From contig JBKBLE010000004.1 of NCBI GenBank assembly GCA_046296655.1, forward strand, positions 54,618 through 118,617: a stretch of DNA of 64,000 bases. Direction: 5' to 3'. Made by a program: the position numbers and the translations under genes. Below are positions 25,637 to 32,893 of this stretch, piece after piece. Origin of the DNA: Cloacibacterium sp046296655. GTDB taxonomy: Bacteria > Bacteroidota > Bacteroidia > Flavobacteriales > Weeksellaceae. Every line of letters starts with the position of its first letter. Position 1 is the stretch's first letter. Below the pieces are notes generated by a model. The model was not told the DNA's origin. It did no database searches and worked only from the letters and a program-made list of their open reading frames with translations.

Positions 25637-27004
25637 ATGAATATTTCAGATTTTAAAAATCCTTTTTTCATAGGAGTTGCAGGAGTTGGGATGAGTGCAA
25701 TTGCTCAATACTTGCAGGGAATTGGCAAAAATGTATCGGGAAGCGACCGATATTTTCATCCTGATGAATACAATAAAACCAAGGAACACCTTGAAAATGA
25801 AGGGATAAAGTGTTTTCTACAAGACGGAAGCGGAATTACCGCAGAAACAGATTTAGTAGTAGTTTCCACCGCAATTGAAGACACGATTTACGAAGTAAAA
25901 AAAGCCAAAGAACTCGGAATTCCAATTATTAAAAGAAGCCAACTTCTCGCGATGATTGCGAAAAGTAAAAAAACAGTTGCAGTTGCGGGAACTTCTGGAA
26001 AATCAACTACTTCTGCCATGTTATTTCAAATTTTGTTGGATGCAGGTTTAGAGCCGTCTATTATTTCTGGAGCGGGTTTAACAAGCATTATCAAACAAGG
26101 AAAAATTGGTAATGCTTACGTTGGGAAAGGAGATTGGCTCATTATAGAAGCGGATGAAAGCGATGGTTCGGTTGTTCAATACGAACCAGAAATTGGACTT
26201 TTACTTAACGTAGATAAAGACCATCAAGAAATTGAAGAGTTAATGGATTTATTCACAACTTTTAAAAAGAACAGTCAAAGACTGTTCGTTGTAAATCAAT
26301 CGAATGCATTGGCCAAAACTTTGTCGGCGAATATAAAAAATGATTTCGGTTTTGAAACTGAAGCTGGTTTTGCTGCTAAAAAGTTCAAACAAGAAGGTTT
26401 TAAATTAAGCTTTGAAATTGATAATCAAGAGTTTACAATGAACGCAATCGGGCAGCATACTGTAGAAAATGCTACAGCTGCAGTTGCGGTAGCCAGTCAA
26501 ATTGGAGTAGATTTAAAAACTTGTGCCGAAAGTTTATCAAAATATGAAGGAATTTATCGTCGTCATCAAATTCTAGGTCAAAAAAATGGAGTTTGGGTGA
26601 TTGATGATTACGCACACAATCCTGCAAAATGTGCTGCAAGTATTAAGGCTTGTCAACCTTTGGCAGAGAAAGTGGTGGCTTGGTTTCAACCGCATGGTTA
26701 TGGACCAACAAGATTTTTGAGACAAGATTTTGTAGAAGAAATCTCGAATACACTTCGTGAAAATGATGAAATTTGGATGAGCGAAATTTTCTATGCTGGC
26801 GGAACTGCTGTGAAAGATATTTCTGCGAATGATTTAATTGAAGACATAAAAGCGAAAGGCAAAAAAGCTTTTTTTGTAGAAGATAGAAATCAATTTTTAG
26901 AAACGGTAAGACCTTCATTATCAGAAAATTCAGTTTTACTATTGATGGGAGCGAGAGATCCTAGTTTGGAGGAGTTTTGTAAAGATTTATATGAGAAATT
27001 GTAA
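25637..27004 (+). CDS. Mur ligase family protein (MurC/Mpl-like)
   Basis: This 455-aa protein has a Rossmann-like N-terminus (GVAGVGMSAI, residues 13-22) and the central ATP loop VAGTSGKSTT near 115-125. Carbamylated-lysine and metal-site surroundings (EADESDGSVV, NVDKDHQE) follow. The C-terminal domain contains DDYAHNPAK and LLMGARDPSLEEF. This is the MurC/Mpl branch that acts on UDP-MurNAc. Its place outside a dcw cluster points to an Mpl-type recycling ligase (adding a tripeptide to UDP-MurNAc) more than essential MurC. That choice needs comparison with the genome's own murC. Confidence 0.87.
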   Translation: MNISDFKNPFFIGVAGVGMSAIAQYLQGIGKNVSGSDRYFHPDEYNKTKEHLENEGIKCFLQDGSGITAETDLVVVSTAIEDTIYEVKKAKELGIPIIKRSQLLAMIAKSKKTVAVAGTSGKSTTSAMLFQILLDAGLEPSIISGAGLTSIIKQGKIGNAYVGKGDWLIIEADESDGSVVQYEPEIGLLLNVDKDHQEIEELMDLFTTFKKNSQRLFVVNQSNALAKTLSANIKNDFGFETEAGFAAKKFKQEGFKLSFEIDNQEFTMNAIGQHTVENATAAVAVASQIGVDLKTCAESLSKYEGIYRRHQILGQKNGVWVIDDYAHNPAKCAASIKACQPLAEKVVAWFQPHGYGPTRFLRQDFVEEISNTLRENDEIWMSEIFYAGGTAVKDISANDLIEDIKAKGKKAFFVEDRNQFLETVRPSLSENSVLLLMGARDPSLEEFCKDLYEKL

Positions 27005-27036
27005 TTGGTCTAAGATTAAAATCTCAGACTAATATT

Positions 27037-27091
27037 TCGTTCGTCGCTCTGCGACTTTGTAATTTTAAGAGAGTTCCGGAGGAACGAACGA
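27037..27091. repeat. Three-stem palindromic repeat (REP-like)
   Basis: Outer arms TCGTTCGT (27037-27044) and ACGAACGA (27084-27091) enclose two perfect hairpins: GTCGC-TCT-GCGAC (27043-27055) and GTTCC-GGA-GGAAC (27073-27085). Together they can form a three-way junction or cruciform between the Mur ligase stop and rsmI. The two small hairpins resemble REP-type units mobilised by tyrosine transposases, but no such transposase is in the window. Confidence 0.65.
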
Positions 27092-27098
27092 TTTGAAA

Positions 27099-27120
27099 AT
27101 CTATGAATTCATTCATAGAT
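27099..27120. repeat. Perfect hairpin immediately upstream of rsmI
   Basis: ATCTATGAAT (27099-27108) and ATTCATAGAT (27111-27120) are perfectly complementary with a TC loop, ending 13 bases before the rsmI ATG. It may occlude or position the start region in the mRNA. No T run follows. Confidence 0.6.
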
Positions 27121-27133
27121 AAAAGAAAATAAA

Positions 27134-27808
27134 ATGAGCGGAATCCTATATTTTGTTCCAACACCGATTGGAAACCTTGAAGACATGACTTTCAGAGCGA
27201 TAAAAGTGCTGAAAGAAGTAGATTATATCCTTTGTGAAGATACCAGAACTTCGGGAATTTTGTTAAAACATTACGAAATTTCAAAACCTTTAAAATCGTA
27301 TCATCTTCATAATGAACATACTGCAACGGAAAAAGTAATTGCAGATTTGAAATCTGGACAAAACATTGCCATCATTACCGATGCTGGAACTCCAGGAATT
27401 TCGGATCCTGGTTATTTGCTGGGGAAAGCTTGTGCAGATGAAGGTTTGGATATGATTTGTTTGCCAGGAGCTACGGCTTTTGTTCCTGCTTTGGTGGTTT
27501 CGGGTTTACCGAATCACGATTTTTATTTCGCAGGATTTTTGCCTCAAAAAAAAGGAAGACAAACCAAACTAAAACAACTCGCCGAAGAGAAAAAAACCAT
27601 CGTATTATACGAAAGTCCGCATAAAATTAATACCACTTTAGAACAGATTAAAGAATTTTTTGGTGAAAATACCAAAGTAAGTTTAAGCCGAGAAATCTCT
27701 AAAAAATTCGAGGAAACCAAGCGCGGAACAATTGATGAACTCATTGCTTTTTCAAAAAGTAAAACACTGAAAGGCGAAATTGTTTTAATTGTGAATAACG
27801 CAATATAA
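27134..27808 (+). CDS. rsmI: 16S rRNA (cytidine-1402-2'-O)-methyltransferase
   Basis: This 224-aa SAM-dependent tetrapyrrole-methylase-fold protein methylates the 2'-OH of C1402 in the ribosomal decoding centre. The start LYFVPTPIGNLEDMTFRA is the RsmI signature. CEDTRTSGILLKHYEI, ITDAGTPGISDPG and CLPGATAFVPAL are further conserved stretches, and SREISKKFEE lies in the last third. The protein is slightly shorter than E. coli RsmI, as in other Bacteroidota. It is preceded by repeat DNA and no clean promoter box. Confidence 0.95.
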   Translation: MSGILYFVPTPIGNLEDMTFRAIKVLKEVDYILCEDTRTSGILLKHYEISKPLKSYHLHNEHTATEKVIADLKSGQNIAIITDAGTPGISDPGYLLGKACADEGLDMICLPGATAFVPALVVSGLPNHDFYFAGFLPQKKGRQTKLKQLAEEKKTIVLYESPHKINTTLEQIKEFFGENTKVSLSREISKKFEETKRGTIDELIAFSKSKTLKGEIVLIVNNAI

Positions 27809-27851
27809 TAATCCATCATTATGCAATAAATACAGAATGAATAAATTCTCT

Positions 27852-27859
27852 TACATTTG
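27852..27859 (+). promoter_or_regulatory. -7 promoter box for fabG
   Basis: TACATTTG matches TAnnTTTG in the gap after rsmI, with a leader of about 90 bases before the fabG ATG at 27951. No clear -33 element is seen. Confidence 0.4.
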
Positions 27860-27950
27860 CAGAAATTCATATAGAAATATTAAACTTGATATAAAATGAA
27901 TTAAGCGAAAGCGAAATCCATAGCACAAATTAAAAAAATAAACAATTGTT

Positions 27951-28694
27951 ATGAAACTACTTGAAGGAAAGGTGGCTCTTATCACAGGAGGAACTCGCGG
28001 AATCGGAAAAGGAATTGTAGAAGTTTTTGCAGCACAAGGTGCGAAAGTGGCTTTTACTTATGCAGGTTCTGTAGAAAAAGCACAAGAATTAGAAAAATCA
28101 TTAAGTTCTGTTACCCAAATCAAAGGTTATCAATCAGATGCTTCAGACCACGAAGCAGCTCAGAAATTGGTAGATGATGTAATGGCAGAATTTGGAAAAA
28201 TCGATATTTTAATCAATAACGCCGGAATTACCAGAGATAATTTAATGCTCAGAATGTCAAAAGAAGATTGGGATACGATTATCAAAGTAAATCTAGATTC
28301 TGTTTTCAATTTAACAAAAGCGGTTATTAAACCAATGATGAAAGCAAGAAGCGGTTCTATTATCAACATGACTTCTGTAGTTGGGGTAAAAGGAAACGCT
28401 GGACAAGCGAATTATGCGGCTTCTAAAGCTGGAGTAATTGGTTTTACAAAATCTGTAGCTTTGGAATTGGGTTCTAGAAATATCAGATGTAATGCAATTG
28501 CGCCAGGATTTATAGAAACTGAAATGACGGCTGTTTTAGACGAGAAAACTGTACAAGGTTGGAGAGATGCCATTCCTTTAAAACGTGGCGGAACTCCAGA
28601 AGATGTAGCCAATGCATGTGTATTCTTCGGAAGCGAAATGTCTGCTTATGTTACCGGTCAAGTCATGAATGTAGATGGCGGAATGCTTACTTAA
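27951..28694 (+). CDS. fabG: 3-oxoacyl-[acyl-carrier-protein] reductase
   Basis: This 247-aa classical SDR has the cofactor loop GGTRGIGKG (residues 13-21), NNAGITRDNLMLRM, catalytic Ser in NMTSVVGVKG, and the YAASK catalytic motif. The stretch ending VNVDGGML is typical for FabG. It reduces 3-oxoacyl-ACP with NADPH in fatty-acid elongation. NNAGITRDN favours FabG over other SDRs. It is monocistronic, with a promoter about 90 bases upstream and a tight UUCG-loop terminator behind. No other fab gene is adjacent. Confidence 0.93.
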   Translation: MKLLEGKVALITGGTRGIGKGIVEVFAAQGAKVAFTYAGSVEKAQELEKSLSSVTQIKGYQSDASDHEAAQKLVDDVMAEFGKIDILINNAGITRDNLMLRMSKEDWDTIIKVNLDSVFNLTKAVIKPMMKARSGSIINMTSVVGVKGNAGQANYAASKAGVIGFTKSVALELGSRNIRCNAIAPGFIETEMTAVLDEKTVQGWRDAIPLKRGGTPEDVANACVFFGSEMSAYVTGQVMNVDGGMLT

Positions 28695-28720
28695 AATTTT
28701 GAAAATAAATCAATAAATAC

Positions 28721-28744
28721 AAAAGACTTCTTCGGAAGTCTTTT
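28721..28744 (+). terminator. Terminator after fabG with a UUCG tetraloop
   Basis: AAAAGACTTC and GAAGTCTTTT form a ten-base-pair perfect stem capped by TTCG, followed by CATTTTTA. Confidence 0.85.
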
Positions 28745-28760
28745 CATTTTTAAAGCCTTA

Positions 28761-28903
28761 AAACGCAAAGCAAATTAGATTAAAACGATAAAAAGGAAGC
28801 AAAGATTGAATCAACAAGTTGATTTCCATAAGCTTTTACCATTCGCTAGCGAATGAACTTTGCTTTCTTAGAAACGATAGGATAGATGATATTCTTTGCG
28901 TTT
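28761..28903. repeat. 143-bp intergenic inverted-repeat element, CGCAAAG type (copy B)
   Basis: The ends AAACGCAAAG (28761-28770) and CTTTGCGTTT (28894-28903) match perfectly. Inside are AAGCAAAG/CTTTGCTT (28797-28804 and 28858-28865), a perfect AATCAAC-AA-GTTGATT hairpin (28809-28824) and a 16-bp perfect palindrome (28840-28855) carrying the GCTAGC centre. The outer CGCAAAG core and length match the element at 7216-7359. Confidence 0.65.
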
Positions 28904-28918
28904 AAAAAAATAAATAAA

Positions 28919-29497
28919 ATGAAAGAAATAAATATCAACGGAACTATTTACCAAAATCCACTTCTGGTTTTTGCTTTAGAAGTAGAAGCGCAAGAAGAGT
29001 TTAAGGATTTTCAGAAAATTTTTACTGGAGTAGGGAAGATTAATGCAGTGTATCATCTTTTTAAAGGCATAGAAAAGTACAATCCCGATCTTATCATTAA
29101 TCTGGGAACCGCTGGAAGCACGGCTTTTAATAAGGGAAGTGTGGTGTGTTGTACGCAATTTATCCAAAGAGATATGGATGTGATGGCACTCGGTTTTCAA
29201 AAATTTGAAACGCCTTTTGCAAATGGAGAAATTATTCTAGAACACGGCATCGCTTTAGAAGATGTTCCGAGTGGAATTTGCGGAAGCGGAGACCAATTCG
29301 AAATGGAACACAATAATACAGAATACAACGTGATAGAAATGGAAGCTTTTGCTTTGGCTAAAGTGTGCAAAGAAGAAAAATTACCATTTTTGTGTCTTAA
29401 ATATATTTCTGATGGAGCAGATGGAAACGCAGTAGATGATTGGAGTACTGAAGTAAAAAAAGCAGCCCAAAAACTCAGAGAAACCCTTCTAAAATAG
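28919..29497 (+). CDS. Nucleosidase of the PNP_UDP_1 family (MTA/SAH nucleosidase-like)
   Basis: From the ATG at 28919 the protein is 192 aa, short for Pfs-type nucleosidases (about 230 aa). It contains IFTGVGKINAVYHL, NLGTAGSTAFNKGSVV and the nucleobase/ribose motif NVIEMEAFALA, then FLCLKYISDGADGNAVDDW, in which the aspartate is the expected general acid. Members cleave methylthioadenosine, S-adenosylhomocysteine or other nucleosides. Substrate cannot be fixed because the shortened middle may change the pocket. A start upstream at 28886 would add eleven hydrophobic residues encoded by repeat DNA and is disfavoured. A probable small RNA gene runs towards its 3' end from the other strand. Confidence 0.8.
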   Translation: MKEININGTIYQNPLLVFALEVEAQEEFKDFQKIFTGVGKINAVYHLFKGIEKYNPDLIINLGTAGSTAFNKGSVVCCTQFIQRDMDVMALGFQKFETPFANGEIILEHGIALEDVPSGICGSGDQFEMEHNNTEYNVIEMEAFALAKVCKEEKLPFLCLKYISDGADGNAVDDWSTEVKKAAQKLRETLLK

Positions 29498-29571
29498 AAA
29501 ATCCTCGAGTAATTCGAGGATTAAGCCATTATAATTCAAAGAATTATATTTTATAGGAACACTTGTGTTTC
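29493..29571 (-). ncRNA. Candidate small RNA of about 80 nt
   Basis: A well-spaced promoter (29577-29608, minus strand) points at this interval and no protein frame follows it. Three consecutive hairpins can form: AACAC/GTGTT (29558-29569), TATAATTC/GAATTATA (29530-29548), and a terminator stem AATCCTCGA/TCGAGGATT (29500-29522). On the minus strand the last stem is followed by TTTTCTATTTT, a good termination signal. The predicted 5' part begins close to CCCGAAACAC. The RNA ends just past the last codons of the nucleosidase gene on the opposite strand, so it could act on that mRNA or in trans. It resembles no named family that I know. Confidence 0.45.
29530..29554 (+). terminator. Terminator after the nucleosidase
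   Basis: TATAATTC and GAATTATA pair around AAA, followed by TTTTAT on the plus strand. The nearer stem at 29500-29522 may also serve as a terminator for the minus-strand RNA. Confidence 0.5.
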
Positions 29572-29576
29572 GGGTG

Positions 29577-29608
29577 CAAATATAAAAATAATATTTTTTA
29601 TCTCCAAA
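29577..29608 (-). promoter_or_regulatory. Well-spaced minus-strand promoter, TTTG-N20-TATATTTG
   Basis: TATATTTG (29577-29584) is a perfect -7 box and TTTG (29605-29608) lies exactly 20 bases upstream. The first bases after the box read CACCCG, a GC-rich discriminator. It faces the small RNA candidate, and it is one of the two best-spaced promoters in the window. Confidence 0.65.
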
Positions 29609-29723
29609 AAAATTGATTAGAAATCGCTTTATTTACAGTAGTTTAGATAATAATTACCATTTCAATTAGCTATTACAAATAAAATAATTGCATTAGCGTA
29701 AATAAAAAGTTTTTTTATCTAAG

Positions 29724-30767
29724 TTATTCGTTTCCAAAGACTTCGTTATGCTGTTCTTGCACTCTGATAAAAGTAGTTCTTTTCGATAATTCTTTGAGTT
29801 GAGAAGCGCCAACATACGTACAAGTAGAGCGTACTCCGCCTAAAATATCTTTCACCGTTTCCGCAACTGGTCCTTTGTATTTTACCTTTACAGTTTTTCC
29901 TTCAGAAGCGCGATATTCTGCAACGCCACCACTGTGTTTTTCCATGGCCGTTTTAGAACTCATTCCGTAGAATAATCTGAATTTTTTGCCGTTTTCTTCT
30001 ACCATTTCACCGCCACTTTCATCGTGACCAGCAAACATTCCGCCCAGCATTACAAAATCTGCGCCTCCACCAAAAGCTTTGGCTACATCTCCCGGAACTT
30101 TGCAACCACCATCACCGATGATATGTCCACCCAAACCATGCGCTGCATCAGCACATTCTATAATTGCAGAAAGCTGAGGATAACCCACTCCAGTTTTCAC
30201 TCGAGTAGTACACACAGAACCAGGGCCAATTCCTACTTTTATAATATCTGCACCAGCTAAAATGAGTTCTTCTACCATTTCACCAGTCACCACATTTCCT
30301 GCGATGATGGTTTTATCTGGAAAATCTGCGCGAACTTTTTTCACAAAGTTCACAAAATGTTCCGAATAACCATTGGCTACATCGATGCAGATGAAATTTA
30401 TTTTCGGGAATTTACTGATGATTTCTTTAATTTTTTCTTCGTCACTGCTTCCTGTTCCAGTGCTGATGGCGATATATTGATAAATGCTTTCTGGAGAATT
30501 TTCTAGAAATGCCGACCATTCTTCTAGCGTATAATGCTTATGAATGGCGGTAATCATTTTTTCTTCTGCAAGAGCCGTTGCCATTTCAAAAGTCCCTACT
30601 GTATCCATATTGGCAGCGATAATGGGAACACCACGCCAAGTTTTTTTAGAATTTCTAAAGATAAATTCCCTTTCCAGACTTACTTGTGAACGAGATTTAA
30701 GTGTAGAACGTTTTGGGCGAAACATTACGTCTTTGAATCCCAATTTTATATCATATTCTATGCGCAT
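29724..30767 (-). CDS. guaC: GMP reductase
   Basis: This 347-aa enzyme has the length of E. coli GuaC and converts GMP to IMP with NADPH and release of ammonia. It lacks the CBS insert of IMP dehydrogenase. The catalytic C186 lies in KVGIGPGSVCTTR, as in E. coli. DIKLGFKDVMFRPKRSTL at the N-terminus, IGDGGCKVPGDVAKA and VMLGGMFAGHDESGG are family hallmarks. It balances guanine and adenine nucleotides. No -7 box is clear directly before the start. The right-hand gap holds a large hairpin element. Confidence 0.95.
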   Translation of the reverse strand: MRIEYDIKLGFKDVMFRPKRSTLKSRSQVSLEREFIFRNSKKTWRGVPIIAANMDTVGTFEMATALAEEKMITAIHKHYTLEEWSAFLENSPESIYQYIAISTGTGSSDEEKIKEIISKFPKINFICIDVANGYSEHFVNFVKKVRADFPDKTIIAGNVVTGEMVEELILAGADIIKVGIGPGSVCTTRVKTGVGYPQLSAIIECADAAHGLGGHIIGDGGCKVPGDVAKAFGGGADFVMLGGMFAGHDESGGEMVEENGKKFRLFYGMSSKTAMEKHSGGVAEYRASEGKTVKVKYKGPVAETVKDILGGVRSTCTYVGASQLKELSKRTTFIRVQEQHNEVFGNE

Positions 30768-30909
30768 TTGGTAAAATTATTTTGTTAAAAATAAGGAATT
30801 TTTGGATTTGTTGAGCAGAAAAATTAGACAAATGTATAATTCAAAATGATTTAGAAAGCAGAGCAATTCTCTGGAGTTTCATTTGGGTCAAAGTTGACTC
30901 AAGTTTTAC

Positions 30910-30989
30910 GTTTGTTCGTGGTTTGTTCGTAATTTAGGGTACTTTTCCGAGGCTGTTTCGAAGGAAACACGAAGAAACCACGAACAAAC
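30910..30989. repeat. Long-arm inverted repeat (21-bp arms), GTTTGTTCGTG type
   Basis: Arms GTTTGTTCGTGGTTTGTTCGT (30910-30930, itself two copies of GTTTGTTCGT) and its complement at 30969-30989 differ at one base. They enclose 38 bases. Flanking AGTTTT (30902-30907) and AAAACT (30996-31001) extend the pairing. It lies upstream of guaC on the + side, away from any gene start, and is not associated with a transposase. Confidence 0.7.
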
Positions 30990-31040
30990 CCCAAGCAAAA
31001 CTCCTATTTGACTGCTAGAAAACTCAAAGGATTGCCCAAA

Positions 31041-31065
31041 AAAAATCCGCTTTTTGCGGATTTTT
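31041..31065. terminator. Bidirectional terminator
   Basis: AAAAATCCGC and GCGGATTTTT form a ten-base-pair stem around TTTTT. With A-rich and T-rich flanks it can work on both strands and isolates the GLPGLI region from guaC. Confidence 0.8.
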
Positions 31066-31084
31066 AATCTTAACTAAAAAACAA

Positions 31085-31112
31085 ACCTCGCTTAAAAGTA
31101 CTTAAACGAGGT
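31085..31112 (-). terminator. Terminator-like hairpin after the broken GLPGLI gene
   Basis: ACCTCG and CGAGGT pair, extended by TTAA words, and the minus strand downstream reads TTGTTTTTTAG, a T-rich tail in the direction of the leftward gene. Confidence 0.55.
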
Positions 31113-31191
31113 CAAAATTTTATGTTTTTGAAAACTATTTTCTAAAAAAAAGGAGTTGTGCAACAGTTACCACTGTTGTAGGAAGTTTTTT

Positions 31192-31998
31192 TTAATAGTT
31201 TATTTTTTCATCCAATTCTATTGGATTATTATATAATTTAATGTTTTTTCTTGCTCGTTTTTCTAAGTTGTTGTATTCTTCTAAACTAAATTCTCTACCA
31301 TCTGTATGATACATCTTCCATCCCTGAGTTTTTACCTCAGCTATAGGGTTATCATAATTATTCTTTTGAACTTTTACCCAATCTGTTTTTTTTATATTAA
31401 TTATTTTTTCATCAAATAAATTTTCAATTTTAATTTGATGGTTATTTCTAAGATTTATATTTTTATAAAAACTAAAATTAAATTCATTTTTCCCGTCACT
31501 TATTTGTAAAATTAAACCTGGCAAACCGTAGAATACATATGGACCGTAAGGAAATGGTATTTCATTTGTAAACCAAGCTGTCCATTACCTTCCTCCATAT
31601 TTTCCGATTGCTTTCTGTGCTATAAAGTTTCCTATATATTTTTTTTCATTATGAATTGTCCATTTAATATTATTATTTTGCTCATAAGAATAAAAATTAC
31701 TAGCTAATTTTCTGTAAATTGTAAATTTATTTTTTTCTCTGTTAAAACTCAATATTGTATTGAAATTTGGTGTAATATATTTTTTTTGGACAAGTGATAA
31801 CGAATTTGTTGAGTCAGTTTTAATATATTGGTCGCTTAAAAACATGCTATTCCCAACTTCATCTATTTGTAGGGCTAGTAAATCTTGATTTCTGTTTCCG
31901 ATTGTATCTATTTTATAATCTACATAATAATAAAACCGGTTTTGCGCGAAGCTATTTGCTAATGAAAACAGAAAAACTATATATATTATCTTTTTCAT
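31192..31998 (-). pseudogene. GLPGLI-family secreted protein, split by an in-frame TAA
   Basis: Two frames at 31585-31998 and 31192-31524 lie in one reading frame and become one 267-codon gene if the single TAA at 31585-31587 is read as a sense codon. The first part begins with a signal peptide (MKKIIYIVFLFSLANSFAQ) and reads up to KYGGR. After the stop, the frame continues WTAWFTNEIPFPYGPYVFYG, then LPGLILQ. The family hallmark is exactly GR-x-WTAWF followed by GLPGLI, so the stop replaces one residue between R and W. GLPGLI proteins are secreted beta-rich proteins of unknown function common in Flavobacteria. It is either a real nonsense mutation or a base-call error, and the rest of the frame shows no decay. 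Confidence 0.88.
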
Positions 31999-32012
31999 GT
32001 ATATAAAAACAT

Positions 32013-32029
32013 GGGCAATAAAATTGCCC
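32013..32029 (-). terminator. Hairpin after the Cys-rich secreted protein gene
   Basis: GGGCAAT and ATTGCCC pair across AAA; on the minus strand the following bases are CATGTTTTTATA. It sits just before the GLPGLI start, so it may attenuate instead of fully separating the two genes. Confidence 0.5.
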
Positions 32030-32041
32030 CATTTTCTAAAG

Positions 32042-32536
32042 TTAAGGATATTCAGGCGTTAATCCGACGGTTTGAGTTTCGGTTTTTTCACAGGTACCAT
32101 TTCCAAAACAACTGGAACATCTACAGTAATCCCCGCTAATTGATAAATTACAACCATCTGCACAACCTTTACATGAACAGGTTTTTCCTCCTAATCTCAT
32201 ACCACTTTTCGTGGGAGTAAAAAAAGCACCTGTTTCCAATTTTTTATCTTTACTTATAGCTTTTAAAAAATATACAGTTTTACCTTCATTGTTCTTGGAT
32301 GTCAAAATTACAAAATCAACAAGTTCAACAGTTAATCCATCTTCAAGCTTTATCTGTTGTTCCCATATTTTTTTTATACTCTCCTTGTTAAGTCTCACAA
32401 CTTTTCCTTTATCAGATAGATTATAAAACTTATTTGCGAAAACCTCTGTCAAATTTACATCATCAATTTGTTTTGCACCAAACAAATTACCTGTCATTAA
32501 AAATAATCCTAAGATTAATGTTAAAAAATTTTTCAT
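32042..32536 (-). CDS. Secreted protein with a cysteine-rich C-terminus
   Basis: This 164-aa protein starts with a signal peptide (MKNFLTLILGLFLMTGNLFG). The middle forms a soluble domain with VELVDFVILTSKNNEGKTVYFLK. The last 55 residues carry nine cysteines in the pattern CSCKGCADGC, then CRCSSC and GTC, packed so tightly that a metal site or disulfide-linked knot is likely. I do not recognise a named family. It is immediately upstream, in the direction of transcription, of the broken GLPGLI gene, and a long untranslated leader precedes it. The local DNA is more AT-rich than the housekeeping genes on both sides, which suggests a lineage-specific patch. Confidence 0.75.
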   Translation of the reverse strand: MKNFLTLILGLFLMTGNLFGAKQIDDVNLTEVFANKFYNLSDKGKVVRLNKESIKKIWEQQIKLEDGLTVELVDFVILTSKNNEGKTVYFLKAISKDKKLETGAFFTPTKSGMRLGGKTCSCKGCADGCNLSISGDYCRCSSCFGNGTCEKTETQTVGLTPEYP

Positions 32537-32893
32537 AACAATAATTTTGTTCTCAATTTAAATATAGTTAGTCGAGAACTTTTACTAACTACAATTAATT
32601 TTTTAATTCAATTGAGTTTTGGTAGTACTCATAATACTCAATTCTATACTTTATTTGGTGTCGCATTAGATTTCGACTTTGGATTGTCAGCCCTACTTTG
32701 ACGTAATTTGTTTTAAAATTTCCTACAACACTCAAATATACGAAAGTTTTATATCAGTATATGTATTTTAAAAAAAACTTGAGTATAGTACTATAATTCA
32801 GTGTTTTTATTTGTATTTTGTTTTGTATTTTATGTAGAATTTTTGAAAATTAGTTGCGCTCTATTTTTTTTATTCTATATAAAATACGAAATC
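32537..32893. other. 357-bp gap with a distal promoter and a long leader
   Basis: The best promoter box for the leftward Cys-rich gene is TATATTTG on the minus strand at 32733-32740, which would give a leader of about 190 bases. The leader holds short inverted words such as TTAGT/ACTAA, and the plus strand contains GGGCTGACAATCC-like non-coding sequence in its complement. I see no gene, no terminator and no known riboswitch fold. Confidence 0.4.
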
